DNA of 64,000 nt from assembly GCA_964594065.1 (NCBI GenBank), contig CAZQKX010000005.1, positions 1-64,000 of the forward strand. The letters are read 5' to 3'. The DNA comes from 4572-13 sp964594065 (GTDB taxonomy: Bacteria > Planctomycetota > Phycisphaerae > Sedimentisphaerales > Anaerohalosphaeraceae). The position numbers were made by a program, and so were the translations under genes. The notes under the pieces were generated by a model. It saw only the letters and a list, made by a program, of their open reading frames with translations. It was not told where the DNA came from and made no database searches. Numbering within the stretch: the first letter of the stretch is position 1; every line of letters begins with the position of its first letter. Positions 33,685 through 43,569 of this stretch are shown in pieces.

Positions 33685-35070
33685 ATGATAAAACCAAAAA
33701 TCTTAATTGTTGACGATGATACGATTATCCTTGATTCGCTCTGTGAATTTCTGAATATGGAGGGCTATCAGTGTGATGGTGCAACAGCCGTTACCCAGGC
33801 AAAAGAGAAATTATCCCGTCAAAATTATGCCTTGGTGATTACCGACGTCAATATGCCGGATGGAGACGGCTTTGAAATACTCAATCTTGTCACAGCAGAA
33901 TATCCGCGTACTGTTGTGATCATGATCACCGGCTACGGTACGATCGAAAGCGCCGTCGAAGCCATCAAAAAAGGAGCTTATGATTACCTGACCAAGCCGA
34001 TCATCGATGATGATCTGCTGCTGGCAGTGGAACGGGCCATTCGCCAACAGTCCCTGATGAGCGAAAACCAGCAACTCCGGCAGCAGATTGAAAACAAGTA
34101 TAGCCTGAACAGGGTTATCAGTCAGGATTATAAAATGTCCCATGTTTTCGAACTCATTCAGGCTGTCGCCGACAGCAACACAACGATCCTGATGACCGGT
34201 CCTTCCGGTACCGGCAAAAGCCTTCTCGCCCGGGCGGTTCATTATGAATCTTCACGCCGGAACGAACCGTTCGTCGAGGTCAGTTGCGGCGCGCTGCCGG
34301 AAACACTGCTCGAAAGCGAGCTTTTCGGTCATGTTAAAGGCGCCTTCACCGGAGCTGTCAGCGATAAGGAGGGAAAGTTTCTGGCCGCTAACAAAGGAAC
34401 AGTCTTTTTAGATGAGATCTCGACCGCAACACCCGCAATGCAGATTAAGTTGCTGCGGATTCTCCAAACTCGCGAATTTGAGCCGGTCGGGAGCAATCAA
34501 ACTTATACCATCGATACGCGAGTGATCCTTGCGACCAACCGTGACCTGACAGAAGAAGTCCGGCTGGGACGGTTTCGCGAAGACCTGTATTATCGTATCA
34601 ATGTGGTCAATGTGGAGCTGCCGCCGCTGGCCGAAAGGCTTGCGGATGTGCCGCTGCTGGCCAACTATTTCATGAAAAATTTTTGTGTCATGCACAACCG
34701 CATCAAGTCCGGCCTGACCGAAGAGGCTCTGCAATATTTGCAAAGCTATCCCTGGCCCGGCAATGTCCGCGAACTGGAAAACGTGATCGAACGCGGCGTG
34801 CTGCTGAGCAAAGGCCCGCTGATCGATGTCAATGACCTGCCGGCGGGTATCCTGCAGCATTGTCAAAATGCCGTCAATATGAACTTTGAAAGAAAAACAC
34901 TCAAGCAGGCCCTGGAAGGTCCGGAACGAGCCATCATTAAAACTGCGCTGGAAGCGAACAACTGGTCACGTCAGGAGACAGCCAAAGCTCTTGATATTAA
35001 CCGAACCACACTGTACAAAAAAATGAAACACTACGGCCTGGAAAACGAAGCCGCGGGACTGGGGCTTTAA
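33685..35070 (+). CDS. Sigma-54-dependent response regulator (NtrC family)
   Basis: 461 residues. The receiver has the acidic pair Asp10-Asp11 and phospho-acceptor Asp54 (LVITDVNMPDGDG). The AAA+ domain has Walker A TGPSGTGKSLLARA near 171-184, the sigma-54-contacting GAFTGA at 219-224, and Walker B VFLDEIS near 240-246. The C-terminal Fis-type HTH contains NWSRQETAKALDINRTTLYK. GAFTGA means it should activate RpoN promoters. Start ATG 33685 is set by GGAG upstream and by the receiver fold; a longer frame from 33472 overlaps the kinase gene. Target genes are unknown. Confidence 0.95.
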   Translation: MIKPKILIVDDDTIILDSLCEFLNMEGYQCDGATAVTQAKEKLSRQNYALVITDVNMPDGDGFEILNLVTAEYPRTVVIMITGYGTIESAVEAIKKGAYDYLTKPIIDDDLLLAVERAIRQQSLMSENQQLRQQIENKYSLNRVISQDYKMSHVFELIQAVADSNTTILMTGPSGTGKSLLARAVHYESSRRNEPFVEVSCGALPETLLESELFGHVKGAFTGAVSDKEGKFLAANKGTVFLDEISTATPAMQIKLLRILQTREFEPVGSNQTYTIDTRVILATNRDLTEEVRLGRFREDLYYRINVVNVELPPLAERLADVPLLANYFMKNFCVMHNRIKSGLTEEALQYLQSYPWPGNVRELENVIERGVLLSKGPLIDVNDLPAGILQHCQNAVNMNFERKTLKQALEGPERAIIKTALEANNWSRQETAKALDINRTTLYKKMKHYGLENEAAGLGL

Positions 35071-35119
35071 AACGCATATTGATCGATTTTAAATTCCCAG
35101 TCAATTCCGTAACATTTAT

Positions 35120-38100
35120 TTATTTCTCATTATCCCCCTTCATCGCAAACCACGGGTAGAATGCCGGGATAACAAACAAGGTTAACAGCGTTGAAGATGT
35201 CAAACCAAAGATCACAACGATCGCTAACGGCCGCTGCACTTCAGCACCGATACCTCGAGAAACCAGCAGAGGCAAAAGCCCCAGAACAGTCGTGACCGAC
35301 GTTACCAGCACAGGGCGAAATCGTTGATGACAACCCTTGACAACTGCGGATTGAAGATCGGTGCCCTTTCGGCATAACTGATTGATACAGGTGACCAACA
35401 CCATGCTGTCCTGGATGGCAATGCCGAACAGAGCGATAAAACCCACCGCCGCAGGAACCGACAGGTATTCCTGCATAAGAAATAATCCAAATACCCCGCC
35501 AATGAGCGCCAATGGGATATTCACCATGACCAGCAAAGCACTTTTAACAGAGCCGAAGGCCAAAAAGAGCATCAGGAAAATCAGAAAGATGACAATCGGC
35601 AGGATAATCGATAAGCGAGTCATTGCTCTGACCTGATTTTCAAATTGTCCACCGTATTCGATATAGTAACCATCCGGAAGCTCTATCTTTTCAGAAATCC
35701 GCTGTTTGATATCTGTGATGACACTGCCAAGATCCCGGTCCCGGACATTGCCCTGAACCATCCATCGCCGTTGATTGTTTTCACGATTGATCTGGATCGG
35801 CCCAATTGTTTGCCTGACCCGAGCAATCTGATTTAAGGGAACCATCATTCCATTGGAAGCGGGAACAAGCAGGGATTTGATCACCTCAACATCTTCTCTA
35901 TAATCTTCCTGATACCGAACCTGAATTCCATATCGTCGGGTATTCAAATAGACATGGCCAATAACTTTGCCTCCAATCGCCGATTCGACCAGTTCAAGAA
36001 TTTCGCTCACATTGATTCCGTATCGAGAGCAGGCTTGACGATCCGCAATAACCTGCACCTGCGGCTGCCCAAAACTTTGCTCGACAGACAAATCAGCCAA
36101 TCCTTCAATATTGTCAATCGTATTTCGGATTTCGGTAGCCTTCTCCTGAAGAATGGCTAAATCCTCGCCAAACAGTTTAATCGCAATCTGAGATTTCACA
36201 CCCGAAAGCAATTCATCAAACGCATTTTGAATCGGCTGCGTAAAGTTTAGCTGAATACCCGGATATTTTTTGAGTTTTACTTCGAGCAACTCAATCAATT
36301 CTGCTTTTGAAGAAACGTCTTTCCATGTGCCAACCGGATGCAGTTCGATGTGGATTTCAGCATAGTTTACCGGATGCGGATGACTGCCTGCTTCGGGGCG
36401 TCCAATGCGAGAGACCACTTCCTGGACTTGGGAAAATTTGATGATTTGAGTCTCAAGCGTCTGTATGGTTTCGACTGCCTTTTCAAGCGAAATAGATGGC
36501 GCCATCGTTACGCCGATCAAGATAGAACCCTCCTCAAGTGTCGGGATGAACTCTGTGCCAAGAAAGGGAAGAATCACAAGGCTTAACGTTATCATGATCA
36601 ATACAATCAAAAGAACGGCACGTGCGTTCTTGACAGCCCAACTCAATGCAGGATTATGTTTTTTTCGGAGCCAGGCAAACAGGAAAAACTCCCTATGCCT
36701 TCCTGCGTGAAGCAGATAGCTCGACAACGGCGGTACGATCACGATCGCAAAGACCAGTGATCCCAGCAGCGCAAAGCAGAGGGTATAAGCCATCGGGATA
36801 AACATCTTCCCTTCCACGCCCTCCAGCGTCAGAATAGGGATGAACACGATCACCACGATCAATAGCGCAAAGATGACCGGCTTTGCAACCTCTAAAGCCG
36901 CCTCCATAATGATATCCGTTCGATGCCGGGTATCATCAGCGTCAACTGTGTTTAAATGACGGTAAATGTTTTCAACCATGACAATCGCCCCATCGACCAG
37001 CATGCCCATCGCGATCGCAATGCCTCCTAAAGACATCAGGTTCGCAGAAATCCCGGTCATCCGCATGAGAATGATCGAGATAAAAGCACTAAAGGGCAGC
37101 GAGAAAACGACAATCAGGGCGGTCCGGATATTACCCAAAAACAGAAACAGAACGATGGCCGCCAGTGCAGCCCCCACACACAGCGCAATCTTAACCGTCG
37201 ACGTTGCTTTTTGAACCAGTTCCTGCTGTTCGTAATATGGCACGATTTTAATGCCTTCAGGCAGGGATTTTTGTACCTGCGGGATTTTTTCATAGAGCCG
37301 CTCGATGACTTTCGATGTGTTTTGCCCATAAAGCTGCAGCACCATCCCGGAAACCACTTCACTGCTGCCGTTTCTGGAAACGACTCCGCGGCGAACGGCT
37401 TTTCCAAACTCGACATCGGCGACATCGGCGATGCGAATGGGCGTGCCGGCAACAGTTTTGATCGTAATATTGTTGATATCATCAATGTTTCCGACCAGGC
37501 CAATGCCTCGGACCAGATTTTCCTCTTGGCCGGCAACAATATATTGTCCGCCAACATTGTTATTATTTTCACCGATCGCATTGACCACATCACGCAGAGA
37601 CAATTGATATTGCAAAAGTAAATGCGGATTTGCATTGACCTGATATTGCAGAACATGTCCACCGATGGATAAGATATCGGTTACGCCCGGTACCGTTTGA
37701 AGCTGGTATTTAACCTGCCAGTCATTGATGTCCCTAAGATAGGACATCGGGTCTTTGCCTTGGGTGTCCACATTTTCATCCATTTCCAGATAATAGATGA
37801 AAATTTGCCCCAATCCGGTTGAAATAGGGCCCAGCTTCGGTTTTTCAGATAAATCCGGCAGTTGTGACACTGCTTCCGACAATCGTTCGGCGACCACCTG
37901 CCGGGCAAAATATATGTCGATATCGTCTTCAAAATAGACATAAACGACCGACATCCCAAACGCAGAGGTCGATTTGATCTGCTTGATTCCCGGCAGTCCA
38001 TTCATCACCGATTCAACCGGAAAAGTGATCAACCGTTCGACTTCTTCCGGCGCCATGCCTTCGGCCTCGGTAAAGATCGGAACCATAATCGGCGACACAT

Positions 38101-38221
38101 CCGGAAACGCATCAACCGGTAACTGCGAGTACTGGTAAATGCCGAATAGTGTGATAAATAAAATCGACAGGATCACCAGCATTCGATATTTCAGCGATAT
38201 ATCAATCAGTTTCGTATGCAT
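35120..38221 (-). CDS. Heavy-metal RND efflux pump, CusA/CzcA family
   Basis: 1033 residues, inner-membrane pump of a tripartite metal exporter. RND traits are present: a first helix (LVILSILFITLFGIYQY), PVDAFPDVSP, two large periplasmic loops, and two blocks of transmembrane helices (about 335-560 and 860-1020). The VDGAIVMVENIY segment and DSMVLVTCINQ are typical of heavy-metal RND pumps. Start ATG 38221 is set by AAGGAG nine bases upstream and by the adaptor stop at 38235; a frame to 38254 would overlap. Metal choice between Cu/Ag and Zn/Co/Cd cannot be settled by eye. It is the third gene of the efflux operon. Confidence 0.92.
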   Translation of the reverse strand: MHTKLIDISLKYRMLVILSILFITLFGIYQYSQLPVDAFPDVSPIMVPIFTEAEGMAPEEVERLITFPVESVMNGLPGIKQIKSTSAFGMSVVYVYFEDDIDIYFARQVVAERLSEAVSQLPDLSEKPKLGPISTGLGQIFIYYLEMDENVDTQGKDPMSYLRDINDWQVKYQLQTVPGVTDILSIGGHVLQYQVNANPHLLLQYQLSLRDVVNAIGENNNNVGGQYIVAGQEENLVRGIGLVGNIDDINNITIKTVAGTPIRIADVADVEFGKAVRRGVVSRNGSSEVVSGMVLQLYGQNTSKVIERLYEKIPQVQKSLPEGIKIVPYYEQQELVQKATSTVKIALCVGAALAAIVLFLFLGNIRTALIVVFSLPFSAFISIILMRMTGISANLMSLGGIAIAMGMLVDGAIVMVENIYRHLNTVDADDTRHRTDIIMEAALEVAKPVIFALLIVVIVFIPILTLEGVEGKMFIPMAYTLCFALLGSLVFAIVIVPPLSSYLLHAGRHREFFLFAWLRKKHNPALSWAVKNARAVLLIVLIMITLSLVILPFLGTEFIPTLEEGSILIGVTMAPSISLEKAVETIQTLETQIIKFSQVQEVVSRIGRPEAGSHPHPVNYAEIHIELHPVGTWKDVSSKAELIELLEVKLKKYPGIQLNFTQPIQNAFDELLSGVKSQIAIKLFGEDLAILQEKATEIRNTIDNIEGLADLSVEQSFGQPQVQVIADRQACSRYGINVSEILELVESAIGGKVIGHVYLNTRRYGIQVRYQEDYREDVEVIKSLLVPASNGMMVPLNQIARVRQTIGPIQINRENNQRRWMVQGNVRDRDLGSVITDIKQRISEKIELPDGYYIEYGGQFENQVRAMTRLSIILPIVIFLIFLMLFLAFGSVKSALLVMVNIPLALIGGVFGLFLMQEYLSVPAAVGFIALFGIAIQDSMVLVTCINQLCRKGTDLQSAVVKGCHQRFRPVLVTSVTTVLGLLPLLVSRGIGAEVQRPLAIVVIFGLTSSTLLTLFVIPAFYPWFAMKGDNEK

Positions 38222-38234
38222 CGAAGACGTCTCC

Positions 38235-39989
38235 TTAATGTCCATGCCCTGCATGGCTGTCCAGCGTGCTGGTAACCACTTTTGCTTTCAGATCAAACGC
38301 GCCCTGCGTAACAACTTTATCGCCCGGGTGAAGCCCTGACAATATCTCAACATGATCGGCATTGCCGCGGCCCAGAATAACGGGACAGAGTTCATAATCG
38401 GCGCCGTCATTGATAAAGACACAGGATTTTCCATTGACCGTTTGCACCGCTTCGGCGGGAATGACCAATGCCCCCTCGGCAGCCTTGCCGTATATCATCG
38501 CCGCAACAAACAGTCCCGGCCTTAGATCGTCTTCGGCGTTATCAACGATCAGTCGGGCAGTTGCCGTCCGTGTATTTGAATCCAGAACAGGACTAATAAA
38601 GCTGATCGTCCCTTCAAGTGTTTGGCCCCCTGTTGTAATGTAACACGTTTGTCCCCGGGCAACGAAGGGAAGATCATTCGGAAACACATCAAGATCGATC
38701 CATACGGTTTTTAAATCGGCAACGATAAAGGCAAGCGATTCTTCACCAAGCCGCTCGCCCAACGTAATGTGCTTATCGATCACCGTTCCGTCAAATGAGG
38801 CACGCAGCGGGTACCAGCCAAGATGCTGGAAATCAGCAACAGATGTTGGATTGCTGGCCTCCAGTTCCGCTTTTTTCCGGCAGGCCTGACAATTAGGGTC
38901 CGGACAGGCTGGCACTTGAGCGTCCAAATCTGACAGATTTTGAGCCAGCACGTCCAATCCCTGGATATCGTCCTTCGTTTGCCCAAGCACGTAGAGCGTC
39001 CGCTCTGCACCTTTCAAGGCAATTTCTTGCCGCTGCTGAACACTCGATGTCTCCAGGAAATCCTGCTTGACCTGAAACTGGATCGTATCCAATGTCGCCA
39101 TATATTCAGCCTCCGCCTTTTTTAGACTGTATTCGGCATTCAGATATTCCTGCTTGCTGGATATTTTCTGTTCATACAGGGGCTTTTCACGCTCATAAAC
39201 TGACTGTGCAAAAACATACTCAGCGTAGGCTTTAATCAGGACGCTTCGATTTTCTCCCATTTCAAGGCCTTCAATCTTTCCGATCTCATCCAGTGCGGGC
39301 TTTGATTTGAGAATCTCGATCAGTTTGAGGGTATCATCATGTATTTGCTGAGCCCGATCCCGGTTCATCGAACAGCACCCCAACTCCGCCTGAATATCAA
39401 GATAATTGACCTTGGCCTGCCCTAATTCCGCGCTTTCGATCCACGCCAAAACCTCATCCTTTTTAACCCGGTCACCAATCGTTTTATTTGCCTTTCGAAC
39501 AATACCCGGGGTCAGGGGAATAATATGAGCAACATTGTCGGCATTAAGTTTGATCTTTCCAGTCAAGCGAATCACCGTATCCAACGAACCCGGCTGAGCT
39601 TTGACTGTTCGGATACCAATCAGGGCCTGACTTTCATGATCGAGGGCAATTGTATTGCCGGTTTCTACTTCGTGACCATGCTCACAATCCACATGTTCAT
39701 CTTCTTTATGAATAACCTCTTCATCTCTTATATGATCGTCAGTTGCTTCATGGTCATGTTCGCAGTCTTCATGGCCGCCTTCCCTGGTCTCATAACCTGC
39801 ATGATCCTCATGCTCACCACCTTGTTGATCTTCGTGTTGTTCGCTGCATTCCGGGCAATCACAGCTTTCCGTCGCAGGAGGAACTTGTTTTTCTTCGGCA
39901 GCAAATACTAAGCTGATTCCTGATATTTTTGACAATGCAAACAAAGACGCTACTAATAAAACAAATAATATGCTGTGTATTTTAAACAT
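38235..39989 (-). CDS. RND efflux periplasmic adaptor with metal-binding N-terminus
   Basis: 584 residues. The membrane-fusion subunit links pump and outer-membrane channel. After the signal sequence (about 1-31), residues about 40-110 are very rich in His, Asp, Glu and Cys (for example CDCPECSEQHEDQ and GHEDCEHDHEATDD), a likely metal-binding tail. The core shows the barrel and lipoyl parts (IRLTGKIKLNADNVAHIIP, then the coiled hairpin). A Cys-rich insert lies near 360 (CPDPNCQACRKKAEL), and the C-terminus ends SHAGHGH. The ATG at 39989 has GAGG upstream; the frame extends to a GTG at 40001 that is not used. It overlaps nothing and follows the channel gene by eight bases. Confidence 0.9.
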   Translation of the reverse strand: MFKIHSILFVLLVASLFALSKISGISLVFAAEEKQVPPATESCDCPECSEQHEDQQGGEHEDHAGYETREGGHEDCEHDHEATDDHIRDEEVIHKEDEHVDCEHGHEVETGNTIALDHESQALIGIRTVKAQPGSLDTVIRLTGKIKLNADNVAHIIPLTPGIVRKANKTIGDRVKKDEVLAWIESAELGQAKVNYLDIQAELGCCSMNRDRAQQIHDDTLKLIEILKSKPALDEIGKIEGLEMGENRSVLIKAYAEYVFAQSVYEREKPLYEQKISSKQEYLNAEYSLKKAEAEYMATLDTIQFQVKQDFLETSSVQQRQEIALKGAERTLYVLGQTKDDIQGLDVLAQNLSDLDAQVPACPDPNCQACRKKAELEASNPTSVADFQHLGWYPLRASFDGTVIDKHITLGERLGEESLAFIVADLKTVWIDLDVFPNDLPFVARGQTCYITTGGQTLEGTISFISPVLDSNTRTATARLIVDNAEDDLRPGLFVAAMIYGKAAEGALVIPAEAVQTVNGKSCVFINDGADYELCPVILGRGNADHVEILSGLHPGDKVVTQGAFDLKAKVVTSTLDSHAGHGH

Positions 39990-39997
39990 GTCAATCC

Positions 39998-41371
39998 TCA
40001 CTTAACTGTTGTGCTTATTTCCTGAAGGTTTTGGCCGATCAGCCGCTCCAGTTCTGTTTTGCAAATATGATATTTCGCCAGTATATCGATATACTCATTT
40101 TTTGCAGCAAAATACGTACGTTGAGAGTCTAACAACTCCAGGTAGTCCTTCTTTCCCTGTTCATAAGCAATCTTCGACCTCTGGAACAACTCCTGGGACA
40201 CGGCTACAACACTATCTCGCAGGATCGAAGCTTTTATGTAAGCCGTATCCAAATCAGCATAGCTCCGGTTTACCTGATTCCAAACACTCAAAGCAGAAAC
40301 CTTTTCCTGTGATTGTGCCTTGCGAAGATTCTGCACCGCTTCCAGTCTCCCGCCCTGATTTCGGTCGGAAATCGGCAAGGGAATTGATAGCCCCATCACC
40401 AAAGCAGAACTGTCAGTGTCATCAAAATATTTGACACCACCTGCGATTGTAAGATCGGGAACTGACTTTGCTTCGGCCAGGGCTATTTCGGCCTGCCGTT
40501 TTTGTACTTCAATAGCTCGCTGAATTAACTCGGGATTGTTCCGTAAAAATGCCTGCACATCAGCAAATTTCGGCAGATCATTTATTTGGCTCAATTGCCC
40601 CGCTGCCGAAGTAAACTTCGGATTGCGGCTACCCCAGTAGGATGCCAGTTTTTCCCGAACAACCTCTTTGTATTTGGTAACCTCAATATCCTGCAATTTC
40701 GCTCTTGCAAGCCTGATCTTTGCTTTGGACAGATCGATGGGGCTGTCTTTCCCGGCCTGAACACGCTTATCAACCGAATCAACAACTTCTTGAGATAAGT
40801 TTACTAACTCCTGCGAAAACCGTTCTTTTTCCTGAATGAACAGCAATTCAATAAATGTTTTTGTCAATGCCGTCGAGACATCCAGACGCTTGGCATCATA
40901 CTTGGCTTGTGCCAACTGAGAATCATAGGTAAACATTTGCCGGCTTTTGTCGATCTTGCCGCCAAGCTCAATTAACTGGCTTAGCTGGATTGTCGTTTGC
41001 GCCGAATTAAATCTTCTACGGTTTCCGGAGCCGCCAAAATTTTCAACTTCAACATCCAGTTCCGGATTCTGCCATAACCCGGCCTGTAAATGCCGGGCTT
41101 CGGCAGCCCTGATCTCATAGGAATAAACATTCAGTTCCGGATTACGCATCAACGTCAAAGCCAATGCATCCGGGAGGGTCAACACACTATTCGGTTCAGC
41201 AAAACCGGCCACTTCTTCTCTGTACCTGCCGGTCGGCGCAGAAACAGATTCGATGCAGGAAGTGGTCACTTCAGGATCGCTTTTTTGATAGCTCGCTGCA
41301 GGGTATCGCTGAGAACACCCCACTAATAATGAGATAAGCACTGATAAAAAGATAAACTTTTGATTCCGCAT
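39998..41371 (-). CDS. TolC-family outer-membrane channel lipoprotein
   Basis: 457 residues. The channel subunit of the efflux system, family OEP/TolC, two repeated helical halves (LTLPDALALTLMRNPELNVY and a second set near 260-440). The lipobox LLVGC puts Cys19 at the mature N-terminus. ATG 41371 is preferred because AAGGA sits nine bases upstream; an in-frame ATG at 41380 would touch that site. It is the first gene of the three-gene operon (channel, adaptor, pump). Confidence 0.9.
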   Translation of the reverse strand: MRNQKFIFLSVLISLLVGCSQRYPAASYQKSDPEVTTSCIESVSAPTGRYREEVAGFAEPNSVLTLPDALALTLMRNPELNVYSYEIRAAEARHLQAGLWQNPELDVEVENFGGSGNRRRFNSAQTTIQLSQLIELGGKIDKSRQMFTYDSQLAQAKYDAKRLDVSTALTKTFIELLFIQEKERFSQELVNLSQEVVDSVDKRVQAGKDSPIDLSKAKIRLARAKLQDIEVTKYKEVVREKLASYWGSRNPKFTSAAGQLSQINDLPKFADVQAFLRNNPELIQRAIEVQKRQAEIALAEAKSVPDLTIAGGVKYFDDTDSSALVMGLSIPLPISDRNQGGRLEAVQNLRKAQSQEKVSALSVWNQVNRSYADLDTAYIKASILRDSVVAVSQELFQRSKIAYEQGKKDYLELLDSQRTYFAAKNEYIDILAKYHICKTELERLIGQNLQEISTTVK

Positions 41372-41478
41372 AAATAACATTCCTTACAGTAGACGATTAA
41401 CGCAGAAAATTGCCGCAACAGGCAGACCGCCTCTAAGACAATCATTGAGTCGTCAAATAACAGCAGCGCAAAGGAATA

Positions 41479-41898
41479 TCATGCCAGAAGAATGATCGTT
41501 CGTAACGGCACAAAGAATGAATCTAATTCATAACGTTGTGACGCTAAGTGCCCCCAAAAAGGTGTGGTTTGGGACGAAACAGGTCTCAGGAAAAGAGATG
41601 TTGTAAAAACTTTTTGTTGTGAGAGTTTGATGTTGTTTTGTGCAGAAACGAAAAAATCTGAAACCAACAGGGTATCATTGCAATGATCGTGGTCGGCAGA
41701 GGCTTCAAACGCCGCCCCTCCAAATGTTTCCCGATGGGCATTTTCTGCGGGTTCAGAGCACTGGCAGTGATTGTGAATAACCGGCTCCACCGAAATATGA
41801 CCATCAGAATCATGGCATATCACGGTCAAAAAACCGCTTACAGAACTAAAACACATCATTCCCGAAAGCAATAACAGTGTTGTTTTTTGATTTAGCAT
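41479..41898 (-). CDS. Small secreted Cys/His-containing protein by the efflux operon
   Basis: 139 residues from ATG 41898. A signal peptide is clear (LLLLSGMMCFSSVSG). The mature part has His and Cys pairs (ICHDSDGH, HNHCQCSEPAENAH, ADHDHCND) that look fit for metal binding, then a hydrophobic end. The closest guess is a periplasmic metal-handling protein of the efflux system, but no family is recognised. No ribosome site precedes the ATG. It lies 107 bases upstream of the channel gene and may belong to the same transcript. Confidence 0.6.
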   Translation of the reverse strand: MLNQKTTLLLLSGMMCFSSVSGFLTVICHDSDGHISVEPVIHNHCQCSEPAENAHRETFGGAAFEASADHDHCNDTLLVSDFFVSAQNNIKLSQQKVFTTSLFLRPVSSQTTPFWGHLASQRYELDSFFVPLRTIILLA

Positions 41899-42243
41899 AA
41901 CTATATGGATGATACCTATTTTACTAATATAAATCAACTGTGTTCACTCAAAGCAAAGTATTTTTTTAGATACACTATATACCTCGTCTTGATATAGATA
42001 TTAAAAGGCAAGGAAGAATCTCGTATCAATCTTCTTAAAAAAGCCACATAGCGACCATTCAAGGTCTTGTTTTGTTTTTTAGGGGTTAAAATTCCTATTG
42101 CAAAAGTTTTGATTCTGCCTATAATGTGCGGTTTGCTCGACTTTGGGAAATCATCTTTTCACCATTTCTCAGAGGCATTGAGTCGTTGTTGATGTGTGTT
42201 GGAACTGAAATAAGACTATTAAGGAAATCATAGGAGCCAATGA
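41899..42243. other. Divergent intergenic region
   Basis: About 345 AT-rich bases between the efflux-side small gene and the TPR-alphaCTD gene. It contains the latter's promoter. I see no gene or structured RNA. Confidence 0.5.
42098..42125 (+). promoter_or_regulatory. Promoter of the TPR-alphaCTD gene
   Basis: TTGCAA (42098-42103), 16-base spacer, perfect TATAAT (42120-42125). Expected start near 42132, with a leader of about 110 bases before ATG 42244. Confidence 0.65.
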
Positions 42244-43536
42244 ATGGTATCTTTAACTGACGTGCCTGTTGATCTGTTTGCCGGAGAATTGCCGAGTTTT
42301 GAGGACATTAAAAAGCTGTGGCAGTTCGTCAATTCGAGCGAACGGAACCGTATCGCGTTTCGCGAAAAAGCTGACGATCAATCTGACGCCCTGGTTCAGG
42401 GTATCGCCCTGCTGTTGTGCGGCGATGTATCCGGAAGTTTGAAAAAACTAAACATGGGCAAAGACTGTCTGCAGAAATCTTTTATGCTGGGATACGCCTA
42501 TCGGTCTCTGAATGAATACGATAAAGCGATCAAGCAATTCGAGAAAGCGGGCAAAGAAAGCGATGGTATCACGGCCAGCATGGAAAAGGCCGAAACGTAT
42601 CGGCAGGCGGCCGATTATGACAGTGCCCGCAAATCTCTGAACGACTGCAGTAATTTTGAGAATGTCAGTGCCGAATACCATTACCAGACGGGTAAATTGC
42701 TGGATTCAGTGGGTGGATATGAAGAGGCTATGGATAACTATGAAAAGGCCATCGAACTGGACAGTACACACACCAAGAGCCTGTTTCAACTGGCTTATTC
42801 ATTTGACCTCCGCGGTGATGAAAGCGTCGCCGTAAACTACTACAAGGAATTGGTCAAGATCGCGCCGGCACATGTCAATGGCCTTTTGAACCTGGCGGTG
42901 CTGTATGAAGACATGGCGGAGTACGATAAAGCACTCGCCTGTGTCGATTCTGTTTTGAATTCCCACCCCAATCACCAAAAAGCCGCTTTGTTCCAAAAGG
43001 ATATCGAAAGCTCCATGGTGATGATCTATGACGAAGAACGTGAAAAGCGCAAAGATCGTCATAACAAGACACTTGAAATTCCAATCTCTGATTTTGAACT
43101 GTCTGTTCGCAGCCGGAATTGCCTTAAAAAGATGAATATTATTACACTCGGTGACCTGCTGAGAACCTCTGAGGCCGAATTACTCTCGTATAAGAACTTT
43201 GGCGAAACCAGTTTGTATGAAATCAAGAAAATACTGGATATAAAGGGATTACGTCTGGGAATGGCTCTGGAGGATAAAAACGCCGCTTCCAAGCCAATCG
43301 ACCCGGAAATCGCCAGCCAGGCCAGCCCGGAAATCTTACAAAAATCCATTGGCGACCTGGAACTTTCGGTTCGCGCCCGCAGAGCACTGGATCGTCTGGG
43401 CGTTAAGAGTATTCTCGAATTGATAAACAAAACTGAAGCGGAATTGCTGGGCTGTAAAAACTTCGGCGTTACCAGTCTCAACGAGATCAAGGAAAGGCTG
43501 ACTGATTTCGGACTCAGTCTGCGAAAACTGGAGTAA
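42244..43536 (+). CDS. TPR protein with two RNA-polymerase alpha C-terminal domains
   Basis: 430 residues. Residues about 50-265 are tetratricopeptide repeats (FMLGYAYRSLNEYDKAIKQF and GLLNLAVLYEDMAEYDKALA). Residues 287-341 and 371-430 each match the alpha-subunit C-terminal domain of RNA polymerase. In E. coli numbering the first copy keeps Arg265, Asn268, Cys269, Gly296 and Ser299 (SVRSRNCL, FGETSLYEI), but Lys298 is Thr. The second keeps Arg265, Gly296 and Ser299 but has changed Asn268 and Cys269 (SVRARRAL). The domains bind UP-element DNA or activators in alpha; here the protein has no alpha N-terminal part. It probably links a TPR-bound partner to DNA or transcription. AGGAG lies seven bases before ATG 42244. 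Confidence 0.88.
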   Translation: MVSLTDVPVDLFAGELPSFEDIKKLWQFVNSSERNRIAFREKADDQSDALVQGIALLLCGDVSGSLKKLNMGKDCLQKSFMLGYAYRSLNEYDKAIKQFEKAGKESDGITASMEKAETYRQAADYDSARKSLNDCSNFENVSAEYHYQTGKLLDSVGGYEEAMDNYEKAIELDSTHTKSLFQLAYSFDLRGDESVAVNYYKELVKIAPAHVNGLLNLAVLYEDMAEYDKALACVDSVLNSHPNHQKAALFQKDIESSMVMIYDEEREKRKDRHNKTLEIPISDFELSVRSRNCLKKMNIITLGDLLRTSEAELLSYKNFGETSLYEIKKILDIKGLRLGMALEDKNAASKPIDPEIASQASPEILQKSIGDLELSVRARRALDRLGVKSILELINKTEAELLGCKNFGVTSLNEIKERLTDFGLSLRKLE

Positions 43537-43569
43537 TTCGCATACCATCGTACCCGCTTCAGAGAAAGA

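Noticed and set aside
42240..42260. Six-codon frame from ATG 42240 ahead of the TPR-alphaCTD gene
   Set aside because: It simply overlaps the real start at 42244, which has the better-spaced AGGAG.
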